This document shows positions 53,962 through 63,854 of a DNA stretch of 64,000 nt, piece after piece. The stretch covers positions 106,355 to 170,354 of the forward strand of contig BQMF02000674.1 of the NCBI GenBank assembly GCA_027922465.2, given 5' to 3'. Made by a program: the position numbers and the translations under genes. How positions within the stretch are numbered: the first letter of the stretch is position 1; every line of letters starts with the position of its first letter. Origin of the DNA: Turritopsis dohrnii. Its lineage: Eukaryota > Cnidaria > Hydrozoa > Anthoathecata > Oceaniidae. The notes beneath the pieces were generated by a model, which made no database searches, had not been told where the DNA came from, and saw only the letters and a program-made list of their open reading frames with translations.

Positions 53962-55218
53962 ATGTATGGTATTGCAAACCCTCATAAGGAATATATGACT
54001 CGCTTTGCCTTCAACGCACCGCGTCAGCATGTCAAGATCTCGAATACACCAAGTACCATTGACCAGGCTCTATTTCTAGATGTGAGGCTGCCGAATCTTG
54101 GTGCTAATGATGTCATTCTACCAGAATCGCTCAAGCTCACGTTTGATATCAAACTCAACTCCACCGATACAGGACGCTACATCGTCAACAACTTGGGAAA
54201 GGCTTTGATCGAACAGTTGACTATCAGTTACGAAGGAAACATCATCCAAGACATTCAAAATGCGGATGTGATGGAAATTTACAAGGACAGATGGCTACCT
54301 GAGGAAATGCAAGTGGAACGTATCCAACAGGGAATAGATCCGGAGGGTGATGTGAACAAGCTCAGAGTCACACCGGGTGCAACGAGTACTTCAACGAGTA
54401 AGTCCTCCCTGGCAGCTGTCCATGGTAACCGTTTTTCCATTCCTCTATGGGAATTTTTTGAACTCGTCAAGCATCTCCCCTATGTACAGCTTCGCGATCG
54501 CTTAAGCTTCAAAATTAAATTCGCAGAGTATGGAAAGGTCATCAGAGATGCAGGATCAGGATCAGGTGCTTCGAAGAAAGATCCTGACGGCACCTACACT
54601 ATCTCCAACATTGCTCTAGAATTCGACAAGGTAGAAGACTCTGACTTCAAACTAAAAGTCTACAATGAACTTGCCAATAGGCGACTACCCTACACCCGTG
54701 TTTTACGGCATAGAATAATCCCTTTGGACAAGAAAGATACCGCCTGGAATATACAGGTAAACGTGCCCAGCGAGAGTTTAAAGGCTCTTGTTCTATTCTT
54801 TCTTGATCCAGACAAACGAAAAGCATACGCTATGGATAACACCCATTACTACAACCCGAAAATCAGCAAGGTAGACATTACCATCGAAGGAGAGCCTAAT
54901 CAACTCTATACACAGGGCTTACTTCCAGAAGAAATGTATGCCCCGGCACGGAAGTATTTCACTTCCAATGAACTGCTGCCGGCCATTAGTCCTTCTAAAT
55001 TCTTTGATTCTAATTACTGTCTTTTTATCGACTTTCGAAGTGTTGCTGACAATACTCTACATGGTGCGGGGAGGCGCCTCAAAAACACTTCAGATGGTGT
55101 CACACTGCAGATCACCAAAAAAGCTGATGGTGCGGGAGCCATCCAATGTTACCTCTTTGTGCTACAAGATGGACAGGTTAACTTCATGAATGAGCGCTTC
55201 CACAGTGTCGGCTACTAA
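53962..55218 (+). CDS. Polinton major capsid protein (double jelly roll)
   Basis: 418 codons. Characteristic stretches: LFLDVRLPNLGANDVILPES, NNLGKALIEQLTISYEGNII, GNRFSIPLWEFFEL, LRDRLSFKIKFAEYG, HYYNPKISKVDITIEGEPNQ, and a C-terminal CYLFVLQDGQVNFMNERFHS. These match the major capsid protein of animal Polintons, a double jelly-roll hexon-like protein that forms the icosahedral shell. Frame intact, length normal. Followed within 6 bp by the packaging ATPase. Confidence 0.85.
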   Translation: MYGIANPHKEYMTRFAFNAPRQHVKISNTPSTIDQALFLDVRLPNLGANDVILPESLKLTFDIKLNSTDTGRYIVNNLGKALIEQLTISYEGNIIQDIQNADVMEIYKDRWLPEEMQVERIQQGIDPEGDVNKLRVTPGATSTSTSKSSLAAVHGNRFSIPLWEFFELVKHLPYVQLRDRLSFKIKFAEYGKVIRDAGSGSGASKKDPDGTYTISNIALEFDKVEDSDFKLKVYNELANRRLPYTRVLRHRIIPLDKKDTAWNIQVNVPSESLKALVLFFLDPDKRKAYAMDNTHYYNPKISKVDITIEGEPNQLYTQGLLPEEMYAPARKYFTSNELLPAISPSKFFDSNYCLFIDFRSVADNTLHGAGRRLKNTSDGVTLQITKKADGAGAIQCYLFVLQDGQVNFMNERFHSVGY

Positions 55219-55223
55219 AATAA

Positions 55224-55865
55224 ATGAACCTTATTAAAGATCCTTGTACCACCATTTTTTCAGGACCGACAGGCTGTGGCAAGACGGAACTGGCTCTACG
55301 CTTACTACAGAACCACTTCAAGCACCACTTTGACTACATCGTCATTCTCTGTCCTTCCCTCCGATGGAATACAACCTATAAAGACTGTACGATTCTCTGG
55401 GAAGATGATGATGTTTTTCTGATCGAACCTACACCACAACAGGACTTACTATATTGGATTGAGATATTCACCAAGCAATTGGCAGGGCAGGAAACCTTAT
55501 TCATCATCGATGATTCCATAGCTGATGAGAAACTCGATAAGAAGAGGACTCCACTTCTCAATCTAAGTACCACAGGACGTCATCAAAAACATAGTCTATG
55601 GCTTCTCACCCAAGTCTACACAGCTCTTCCAAAAACTATCAGACGGCAAGCAAAGATGCTATTCGTTTGGTATCCTAAAGAGAAGAGTGATGTTAAGCTT
55701 ATCGATGATGAAACCAATGTCATCAAAAACGACTGGAGTGACATCTTGCAAGAATTGGATGCTTCAGAACACGCATATCTTTACATACGATGTAGGTTCC
55801 AAGGAGTTACAAGGTTGTTCTTCAATAAGTATACAAACTTATTGAAAATATCCTCTTCATCATAG
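55224..55865 (+). CDS. Polinton packaging ATPase (FtsK/HerA-like)
   Basis: 213 codons. Walker A GPTGCGKT at residues 14-21; Walker B ETLFIIDD near residues 91-98; then STTGRHQKHSLWLLTQ, the sensor/arginine-finger region of A32-type packaging ATPases. It translocates genomic DNA into capsids. The start, AAAATAA-ATG, is 6 bp after the MCP stop, implying joint expression. Intact. Confidence 0.88.
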   Translation: MNLIKDPCTTIFSGPTGCGKTELALRLLQNHFKHHFDYIVILCPSLRWNTTYKDCTILWEDDDVFLIEPTPQQDLLYWIEIFTKQLAGQETLFIIDDSIADEKLDKKRTPLLNLSTTGRHQKHSLWLLTQVYTALPKTIRRQAKMLFVWYPKEKSDVKLIDDETNVIKNDWSDILQELDASEHAYLYIRCRFQGVTRLFFNKYTNLLKISSSS

Positions 55866-55976
55866 TACCAACTCGTAATAGAGATTTTTTCCGAATCGAC
55901 GCTTGTAATGATAAGTCTTCATGTATAGCGCCATAACCTAACCAACTTCGACAGAGTCCTTGCTCTGCTGCTACTT
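55866..55976 (-). other. Possible frameshifted extension of the right-end gene
   Basis: On the minus strand another frame stays open past the 55977 stop (FDEAMKVAAEQGLCRSWLGY...), overlapping the end of the preceding frame. It may be the original C-terminus cut off by a frameshift. Confidence 0.3.
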
Positions 55977-56390
55977 TCATTGCCTCATCAAACGCCGTCG
56001 CACCATATTCCTTGCTCTCGGAATACCACCTATACGAAAGCTTTTACGTAGTAGCTGTGCATGCTTATGATTCATAGGTATAAAATCATCACTCATGCTC
56101 GCCTCCTCTTCTGTAAAATCATCACTCACCTCTTCTTCTGTAAAATCATCACTCGCCTCCTCTTCTGTAAAATCATCACTCGCCTCCTCTTCTGTCATGG
56201 CTTGGCGTTCAACAGCTGAAATCAGTGGTGACTGTCCATACCCTAGTCTCTCCTTAGTCTTGTTATATAAAGAAGTAATAGACTCGCGAATCTTCTGCAA
56301 TCGATCTGCGAGTGCATCACGAGTTGTCGTTACAGGCGCTGAAACAGCGTTGTATAATTTAGATACTGCGTTTCTGAAATAACTCAACAT
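55977..56390 (-). CDS. Right-end Polinton gene related to the polymerase N-terminal module
   Basis: 137 codons. The ATG at 56390 ends the right TIR in the same context as the polymerase start (TATATAATAAAGG-ATG). It includes LYNKTKERLGYG, four TEEE[AV]S[DM]-type repeats with SDDF (27-bp DNA unit), then SMSDDFIPMNHKHA and SFRIGGIP. The segment SDDFIPM-HKHA...SFRI-GI also occurs near residue 150 of the polymerase frame. So the two terminal genes share a module, probably by duplication of an end. Function unknown. Confidence 0.6.
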   Translation of the reverse strand: MLSYFRNAVSKLYNAVSAPVTTTRDALADRLQKIRESITSLYNKTKERLGYGQSPLISAVERQAMTEEEASDDFTEEEASDDFTEEEVSDDFTEEEASMSDDFIPMNHKHAQLLRKSFRIGGIPRARNMVRRRLMRQ

Positions 56391-56443
56391 CCTTTATTAT
56401 ATAGACTTTTTCAACTTGGAAATTTTTTACGAGTGGACAGAAC

Positions 56444-56468
56444 TGAGTCAGGGGATTTCCCTGACTCA
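56444..56468. promoter_or_regulatory. AP-1 / kappaB / AP-1 site, right TIR, inner
   Basis: TGAGTCA (56444-56450), GGGGATTTCCC (56451-56461), TGACTCA (56462-56468). The core fits the asymmetric NF-kappaB consensus. It is 54 bp upstream of the right-end gene. Confidence 0.5.
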
Positions 56469-56512
56469 CCTTCTATTTTAGGGACTTTCAGGTTTTTACG
56501 AGTGGACAGAAC

Positions 56513-56536
56513 TGAGTCAGGGATTTCCCTGACTCA
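56513..56536. promoter_or_regulatory. AP-1 / kappaB / AP-1 site, right TIR, outer
   Basis: TGAGTCA (56513-56519), GGGATTTCCC (56520-56529), TGACTCA (56530-56536). Same layout as the other two with a variant core. Confidence 0.5.
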
Positions 56537-56835
56537 TTTAATGAATTTTCTATGAGTGGCCAGAACTGAGTCAGCTGACGTCAACACTTTTCGACGCATG
56601 CGCAGAAGGGGTTTGATTCAGCACTTTTCGACGATAGTGCTGATGTCAGCAGTTTTCGACGATAGTGCTGATGTCAGCAGTTTTCGACGATAGTGCTGAT
56701 GTCAGCAGTTTTCGACGCGTGCGCAGAAGGGCTGGGGTGCTGAGACATTTTGTGTGTGCGTGCGCGTGTGTGTGCGCGTGTGCGTGCGCGTGTGTGTGCG
56801 CGTGTGTGTCTTAGAATCCCCATTATACTATCTCT

Positions 56836-58911
56836 GAGGTCACAGTTGCACATAGATGTGAGTAATGATTATTGCGGAGGGAGTCGGACGTGAAGGCCGA
56901 ATTTCCTTCGACTCTAGCGAGTGGCTATTTTTTTATTTATTTATTTTTTTTCTAAAGTTTTTATATTAGGAGTAGTGAAAATGACGTCTTCGTTCGAATC
57001 GAGCTTGTGGTGTCGATTTTTTTTCTTTTCGGCATACATTTCAGCTAATCTTTTGTAGAATATGATGCATTCTTTCGCCATCGCACCATTCGTCGAAAAC
57101 ACAAGTGGCGTATAGCGAGTGGCTATTTCCCCTCAAATTTTTCAGAAAATATCCGCGCGATGGGGGAAAACTAGATAGGACTTATTTGACCCCCGATTGA
57201 TTCATCCTATCGCATGTCTTGAAAGCCACGCCAGGGTGGAGTGGATGCGTCACAACAAGACTGAAGACTTTCTATAAGCTTTCTCTCCTTTCTATCTGAT
57301 AGGCGCAATGCTTGTAAAAGCCGTGAATGGAGTGGGCATGGCTCTTATAGCACAGGCTTGGTATTACTGGAAATGACTATTACTAATCCAATGCTACATC
57401 CTAAAACTCAAAGCTTCTTGAAAGATCCTCGGGTGAGGTGTCATTCACCTTTAGAAAATCGGACTAGTGGCTTGGAAGATATCAAGGAAATCTTTGCAAG
57501 TGAGAGAACATCGGGAATGGCTGCAGACCTTATCACAAAAGCTGGTTTGGCGGAAGTGGGTTGGTTGTCTGGAACATTTAAGAAACGTCCTCTCCGTTAG
57601 TTTGTCCAACAAGTTTTGGACTATTTAAATTTGAACAGAGGCCTAGGAGACTCGAGGTAAGCTTCACTCACTCAAATTACTCAAACGTCAGATCTTGTTG
57701 GGTTTGTGCTCAGCATCAAGAGGAAATAAAACTGCTTAATATCAGGTATACGGTTAGAAACTAGATGTGTTACATTTTGCAGAGATTAGCAAGGTTTGTA
57801 AAAAAATGTTCCCCTCCTCTTCAAGTAGAATATTATGGATTTTCGGCTATTGGGGACATGTGTGCTTTCAAGTGTCAACTGCTTAAAATAAAGGAATTGC
57901 TACATAGGTTTAAGTCACTTACGACACAAGCACAGTGTGTTTACCACTTATTCGTGTAAGATAACATCGTCCTTTTAGACTAGTCTGCCTAAAAAGGAAC
58001 TTTTGCAAAGGGGTAACTTGTCCAAGAAATCTTCTACTTTACAGAAGCATTAAGTAAAACTAACAGTGAATAACCAACAAGGCTTAAGTCTGTCAAGATG
58101 AGCTGATGAAAGATACTTACATGCTTTGAATAGAGACCTAGGGAGACTCGAGGTAAGCTTCTATGAAAATGTATGCGAATCCTTTTTAAATCTCGACAAA
58201 ATTATATTCTCCCTTATTTGATGATGTCACAATAAAGCATAATCGAAAACGAGGCGGAGTTTGTCGAAGTAAAATAAATTAAAATTGCAAATCTGGAAGT
58301 GCCTTCAGAATTACAATCATTCGCATATCAATCCGATATCATTCCGATGTCATAAGAGCGGCTAGTTAACGAAGTACTATGGATAAAGCACCGGATTAAA
58401 ATCCACCTATTCGTAAGAAAAATCGGAATAAAACCTATCCGTATAGCCTCTGTCACAGCTTCAGTTGAAGAAATCGCGAAGTCTCCAATTTGGACGTAAC
58501 AGATAACGCGAAAATGGTGGGTGCGGGGAATAACTTTGATCTTAAAATAAAATTCATATTTTACAAATATTTATTTTAAAATAGTGCTTTTCATTCAATA
58601 ATCGGTGAACCCGAAAAAACCATATCGGGTTGCCCGAAAAACCAACTCCCCAGACACCTGAGTAGTTCTTTTGTCTGACGCAGAAAATCTTCGAAGAAAC
58701 AAATTTATGAACATAGTGGAAACTGGACTTTATAAGGTACACGGTAAGGTATAGGTATAAGATTACCAAGCTCATTATATTTTTAACGTCAACAAAATTT
58801 TGCATTCATTCCATTGAAAAAAATGAAAAATTTTAACAGACATTAATTTCTTGAATTTTAGAATAATGGATGGCTGGACTATTAAAATACCATATCATAA
58901 ATTGTGCGCCG
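56836..58911. other. Right flank of the Polinton
   Basis: An 80-codon frame at 57358-57600 (RTSGMAADLITKAGLAEVGW) has no recognised family. CTAGGAGACTCGAGGTAAGC occurs at about 57642 and in similar form at 58138, an imperfect direct repeat. No RNA gene seen. The sequence does not resemble the left flank. Confidence 0.3.
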
Positions 58912-60021
58912 TTAATTATGCGCTGTTTGCGTCGGTATGATATGCTTATTTCGCGTAATTCGTAAATGTTTTAGCGTAAACATGAAGCAGGCTGGTCGAA
59001 ACATCGAGCTTGACAGGATCGACACTATGGATAGATCTCGCATGATATGGACAACGTCACACACACACGTCACACACGCATTCATGTAAATGATCATCAA
59101 ACACGTCGGCATATATGTGAAGACAAACACCAGTAACATGATCAGAAATGAACGAGTCGCTTTCTTCAGATGTAAACGCTTCTGCTCCTTTCCTTTATTG
59201 CTTTTCGTTCTGTTAAGTACACAACACCATTTGCAAGAGAAAAACAAAGATGGCGCCTTTTGTTGTTTATCTTTTTCCTTACTTTCTTCTAAGTATTTCG
59301 ATTCCGGTCTGTATTCTGATGACGATGCTTCGCACGGAGGTGAAGGAGAATCTTGCTTGAATTCTTTCATGCTATATTCATTTTGAGTAGGGATTGTTCC
59401 TTCGGCAGGAAAATACTGACCAGATTTGATTGGGGTTTTAGTCCTTTTGATTCTATAAGCTACTACCGTCAGTACGATAGAGAATAAAGCCATGGACACA
59501 TTCAGCGCTGAAAAGATTGCAAGTTCTTTGATAAAATTTAATTGGAAGTAAGGCGATATGACAATGACACCGAGAGGCCATGTTAGGAATAGCACTATAT
59601 TCTCGGTTTTGCGTTTCAGTCCATGCCTGTAGGAGACTGGTGCGACTAGTGAAAAAACCCTGTCTACCGACAGTAACGTCATCGTCAACAATGCAACGGC
59701 GTCGGTAATGAAAAGCGACAGATGCTGAAAATAAGTGTCGCTAAGTCCTATTGGTGCTTGTAAGGCTTCTTTTATGTTGAAATTTACGGAAGCCGGTGCT
59801 GCTAACAATCCAGTAAAAAGATCTGCAAAAGCGATATTTAAGAGCAACTTGTGAAATAAATTCTTGTATCTTGGATTCTTCTCTCGTAAAATGGAAGTGA
59901 TAATAATCAAATTTAACGGCACCGAGCCACAGCATATCAAAGCAGTAGTGACAGCCGAAAAGACGGACAGCGGCGTGAGACGGTTGATGGTTCCACATTT
60001 ATCGTCGAGCCGTGTCACCAT
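58912..60021 (-). CDS. Rhodopsin-class G protein-coupled receptor, intronless
   Basis: 369 codons with seven hydrophobic segments. Landmarks: TM1 GSVPLNLIIIT, TM2 LLNIAFADLFTG (D2.50 kept), TM3 end SVDRVFSL (DRY variant), TM4 TWPLGV, a long intracellular loop 3 of about 100 residues (Ser/Lys-rich), TM6 FVFTYMPTC in place of CWxP, and TM7 SSSMFRPACFMF in place of NPxxY. No cysteine pair for the usual TM3-loop 2 disulfide is evident. Plasma-membrane receptor with unknown ligand; such intronless lineage-expanded receptors are typical of cnidarians. Paralogue of the gene at 61138-62370. Confidence 0.88.
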   Translation of the reverse strand: MVTRLDDKCGTINRLTPLSVFSAVTTALICCGSVPLNLIIITSILREKNPRYKNLFHKLLLNIAFADLFTGLLAAPASVNFNIKEALQAPIGLSDTYFQHLSLFITDAVALLTMTLLSVDRVFSLVAPVSYRHGLKRKTENIVLFLTWPLGVIVISPYFQLNFIKELAIFSALNVSMALFSIVLTVVAYRIKRTKTPIKSGQYFPAEGTIPTQNEYSMKEFKQDSPSPPCEASSSEYRPESKYLEESKEKDKQQKAPSLFFSCKWCCVLNRTKSNKGKEQKRLHLKKATRSFLIMLLVFVFTYMPTCLMIIYMNACVTCVCDVVHIMRDLSIVSILSSSMFRPACFMFTLKHLRITRNKHIIPTQTAHN

Positions 60022-61137
60022 ATTTACCTGATATTGCTAGATGACCTACGACCTCCAGATGTCCTTATTGATTATTAAGGAAACTAACTTAATTCATTTC
60101 TTTATGAAGTTGATTCAGTTATCACCAAGAATCTATATGTTCCAAAAGTTTTTGGGCAAATATTTAATGTTTAACAAAAAGCAGATGGTTTTTCAGAAAT
60201 TAATTGAAATATGGAGAGAAAGATGGTATCTGCAACCATTATCAGTTAGTAAGTATGGCCACAGAACTTGTCTTGTCTACATTGTCTAGAATTTTTCAGG
60301 GATTTTACTATCGCTTAGAAACTGATTATAGTTCAAGATTCCAAATTTTTTTTCAATTGTTTGCTTTTCACATAAAACTGTTTATCTGTTTCAGTATCGT
60401 TACTCCCACAAGCCTCGAAGATACCGACTGCTTGAAAAGAAAATTAACGAGGAATTTGATTGGTTTTCCTATTTCAAAGGAGGAATTTGGTTGGCTTTCC
60501 TATTTCAAGCGAGGAATTTGATTGGTCCTCCTATTTCTAATGAGAAATCTGATTGGTTTATCGTTGCTACGACTTAATAAATCATCAATCTAACACTCCT
60601 ATCCATAAATTCTCCATCGTTGCTGTCCTCGCCTCGTTTCTGATCTTAATATCTATTACGTAATTTATCACGTTGAAATAACTTCATAAAAAATCATATG
60701 ATACAAAACCTCATCATTATTCAAAATGAAAACAAGGCTGATGTGATGGATTACAGATTTGGAGTAAATTATGAATTTATGGGAAAAGAGGCCATCATGA
60801 GTTGTTCATCTGAAAAATCGTTCCGTTACATCAATACGGAAAAACATATAAGTACTTGAACAAATGAAGGCAGCTCTGAGCCTTACCCTCACTAACCCAA
60901 ACACATTTCACAAGGTTTACACCGTAAAAGTCTGGATGGTAACGAGACGAGCATATTGTCACACAATAGCCCTTACAAAATTCAAAATAAAACAACCTTC
61001 ATCATCTTCAATATATCAACATCGCCTTTGATTTTTTACAATCCGTAAAATATACATTAGTCTCAGCAAAGCACAGTTACACCCATTATATCGTGTTCTG
61101 CAAACTATTTTTAGTTGAGCCAATCAATGAATGACTT
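60022..61137. other. Intergenic region between tandem GPCR genes
   Basis: Contains a CCAAT-bearing 30-bp tandem repeat at 60449-60563 and no coding signal beyond short frames. Confidence 0.4.
60449..60563 (-). promoter_or_regulatory. Tandem 30-bp repeat carrying CCAAT boxes upstream of the first GPCR
   Basis: Four units of GAGGAATTTGATTGGTTTTC plus CTATTTCAAA. Three have ATTGG, i.e. CCAAT on the strand of the GPCR gene, and one has GTTGG. It lies 430-540 bp upstream of the 60021 start codon. Confidence 0.45.
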
Positions 61138-62370
61138 TCATTTCTCTCTGTTAAACTTGAAACATTTTATAACGGACTTCACGGAAGCACGTAGATGTTT
61201 TAGACTTGAGATAAAGCTGATTGGTCGAAATAATGAACTGGACAGAATGGATAAAATGGACAAGTCCCTCATGATATGGACCAAATCGCAATTGCATGCG
61301 GAGCACACATTCATGTAGATCATCATCACACATGTGGGTAGGTATGTACACACGAACACAAGCAACATTAGTAAGAACGTCCTGGTAGCTTTCTTTTGAA
61401 CGTTCATCCGTGGACTAAGATTGTCAACAATACTATTGGAGCGTGTTTCTGAGCGATAGCCAAAAGTCGAGAGAATAGATGATACTGTGCTACATCTTCT
61501 TTTTCTTTCATTTTCGACATTTTCAGGCTTTAAGCTGAAGATGCTTAATTTTCTCGAGTTTTCTCGAGTCGTTTCGGGTTCGTATTTTTGTCGTGCGTTC
61601 TCGAGTGCAGCTTTCATTAAAGTTGTAGATGATAAATTTCGTTTAGCCGGCGGGATCTTCAATTTTTCAGACGGTTGACGATTTTCTTCTCCGACATCTG
61701 TAATGTCAATAAAGCTGTCCGTGTAGATTTTCGAACCTGTTGTCGGCGCCGTAGATTTTACTTTAACACAATCGGTATGCAACGGGGCTCGAAATTTATA
61801 AATCAATGTTGTGAGAATCATTGAAAAAACAGCCATGGTCACATTCACTGTGGAAAATATAGCTAGTTCTTTAATGAAATGTAACTTGAAATAAGGTATT
61901 GTAAATAAAATACCAAATGGCCAAGTCATTGCTATGACTGCATTTTCCGTCTGACGTTTGACACCTTTGTAATATCGTATTGGAAACGTCAAAGCTGCCG
62001 TACGATCAATGCATAATAACGTCATAGTTAGCAATGCGACAGCGTCGGTGATAAAAACCGACAAATGAAGTAAATAGGCGTCTATGACGGTTATTTTGAC
62101 TTTCAATGCTTCCTTGATATGAAAGCTGACGGATGTAGGATTGGCGATAATGCCAGTAAATAGGTCAGCAAAAGCGATATTGAGGAGCAACTTATAAAAT
62201 ATGCTGTGGTATTTCGTCTTCTTCTCACGGAAAATACAACTGATTATCAGTAGATTCAAAGGCACCGACGTAAGCGTCAAAAATGCCGATGACGCGGCGG
62301 AAAATACTGATAGTGACGTCATATTATTAACTGTTCCACACTTGTCGTTGATCTGGGAGAGCTGAGCCAT
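61138..62370 (-). CDS. Rhodopsin-class G protein-coupled receptor, intronless, paralogue
   Basis: 410 codons, similar throughout its TM segments to the receptor at 58912-60021: LLLNIAFADLFTG in TM2, CIDRTAAL at the DRY position, TWPFGILFTIPYFKL in TM4, FVCTYLPTCVMMIYMN in TM6 and SSSLFRPISF at TM7. Intracellular loop 3 is longer (about 140 residues) and unlike its neighbour's. The same departures from CWxP and NPxxY are shared, so they predate the duplication. Same strand and tandem order indicate unequal crossing-over. Confidence 0.88.
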   Translation of the reverse strand: MAQLSQINDKCGTVNNMTSLSVFSAASSAFLTLTSVPLNLLIISCIFREKKTKYHSIFYKLLLNIAFADLFTGIIANPTSVSFHIKEALKVKITVIDAYLLHLSVFITDAVALLTMTLLCIDRTAALTFPIRYYKGVKRQTENAVIAMTWPFGILFTIPYFKLHFIKELAIFSTVNVTMAVFSMILTTLIYKFRAPLHTDCVKVKSTAPTTGSKIYTDSFIDITDVGEENRQPSEKLKIPPAKRNLSSTTLMKAALENARQKYEPETTRENSRKLSIFSLKPENVENERKRRCSTVSSILSTFGYRSETRSNSIVDNLSPRMNVQKKATRTFLLMLLVFVCTYLPTCVMMIYMNVCSACNCDLVHIMRDLSILSILSSSLFRPISFISSLKHLRASVKSVIKCFKFNREK

Positions 62371-63854
62371 CTTTGTTTTAAATATAACTGAACATGTCTC
62401 ATTTGATCTGGTGACTAATACCTTTATTCATAAAGGCAACAACATTCCTGGGAATGAGATTTTGAGCGAAGAAGAAACCTCAAAAAAAAAAAGAAAAGAT
62501 GTCCAGTTATAGTCTAATCTGCTTCCGTAGATCATACAGTGACAATGACAAAAGCAAATTGAAAAACTTGGTTACAATTAAAAAAATCGCAAAGATTTCT
62601 GAACTCGTTCTACCCAACAACGAGGGTCTGCAAATATTGTGTTATACTTGCAGGTTTTTGGAAGAAGATCGGAAGACCTTCGATTCACAATCAACATGGA
62701 TAAGTAACTACACGAGTAAAAGAAACAAACAAACAAACAAAGAAAAATGAAAAAAAGCATCAAAACAAAGTTTTTGTCATCCTCACTTTTCCACTTTCCA
62801 CCTGCCACAAGAATTTGATTAACTTTTCATTATGTTGGTAAAGCTAAATATTTGCTAAACACGAAAAAGCGAAGGGAATAAAAACTGAAAACTTGTTTTT
62901 TCAGGTGTGGGTATGGAGAGTACTCAAAACTCTCAACAAACCGACGATTAATCATCGTAAAGATTTTTAAAATTTCTACTAGCTTGTTTTGAACAACAAA
63001 CATCAGATCTTCTAAGCCACTACAAACATGTTCCTGTATGTCCCCGACAATGTGTCCCTGTATTATTTTTTCCCCTTAAAATTTCATTTTAAATTTCATT
63101 TTAAATTTCAAAAAATCTTGATAAGCTTTTGCACTTTAACTCTGAAAAATCTCTCGATACATGCTGCGATAAAATTCAAGCCTCTATAACAACCGAAACA
63201 CGAAAAAGCTCTCTTCTTTGTTTCTTGAATGTCAAATGAAATCGACACAAGCATACGTAAGTGTCGCTTGGTGAAAATCAGTTTCAAATGTAGCAAACAA
63301 TTGAACAATAAAACAGGAGAAACCAACTCATTTGTTTTGAAAAAGCTGTGTTTATTTTTGTTGTTAGAAAGTTTTTTTCAACACACTTTCACAAAAGAGA
63401 ATCGAAAATACTTGGGGTTTGTTAATGAGAAATCTGCTCATTCACCCACGAATTGTTATACCACTCAATTCACACGGCTATGATATTATTCCCTGCAGTG
63501 ATAAGACCAAAAATCAAAGAAAAATACCTTTTTGAGATCCTTAACTCAAAATTATGTTTCTATAATATGTTAGCTTCTGATTTCCTAGATGTCTAAGCTG
63601 CATTAGAGAAATTACAACGGTGTTGAGAATTTTTACCCATCTCTTCTGTAAAAAAATATTCCACATAATCGATTATATAATACGTTTAAAAAGTTTTTCC
63701 ATTAATTCTATAAATTAGAATTTAGATAAGTATTATGTGGTACAATAATATTTTTCGCATTATACAAAAATATTTTTGGAAACATTTTTAAAAAAATTAT
63801 TTACAATTTGATCATATTTTAATTTTCTTGCTACAGTAAAAAAACACAGGTCTA
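62371..63854. other. Intergenic region
   Basis: AT-rich with (CAAA)n near 62727-62742 and no exon or RNA gene I can support. Confidence 0.35.

Larger units (their letters stand above)
39612..56835. mobile_element. Polinton/Maverick (polintovirus-like) element, 17.2 kb
   Basis: Ends AGAGATAGTATAATG / CATTATACTATCTCT with TIRs of about 440 bp. It encodes the diagnostic set: protein-primed PolB, RVE integrase, packaging ATPase, double-jelly-roll major capsid protein and probable minor capsid, plus small membrane proteins, an innexin and a BRO protein. No adenovirus-type maturation protease was recognised. Genes are tightly packed, often with stop and start codons within a few bases. PolB and one minus-strand structural-region gene are broken. 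The flanks (ATCAGT left, GAGGTC right) do not form the usual 6-bp duplication. Confidence 0.95.
56391..56835. repeat. Polinton right terminal inverted repeat
   Basis: Inverted partner of 39612-40050. It has two AP-1/kappaB palindromes, a further TGAGTCA (56567-56573) followed by a CRE (TGACGTCA, 56576-56583), tandem GATAGTGCTGATGTCAGCAG units at about 56625-56720, and a GT/GC-rich (GTGTGTGCGCGTGTG) stretch near the tip. Confidence 0.9.
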
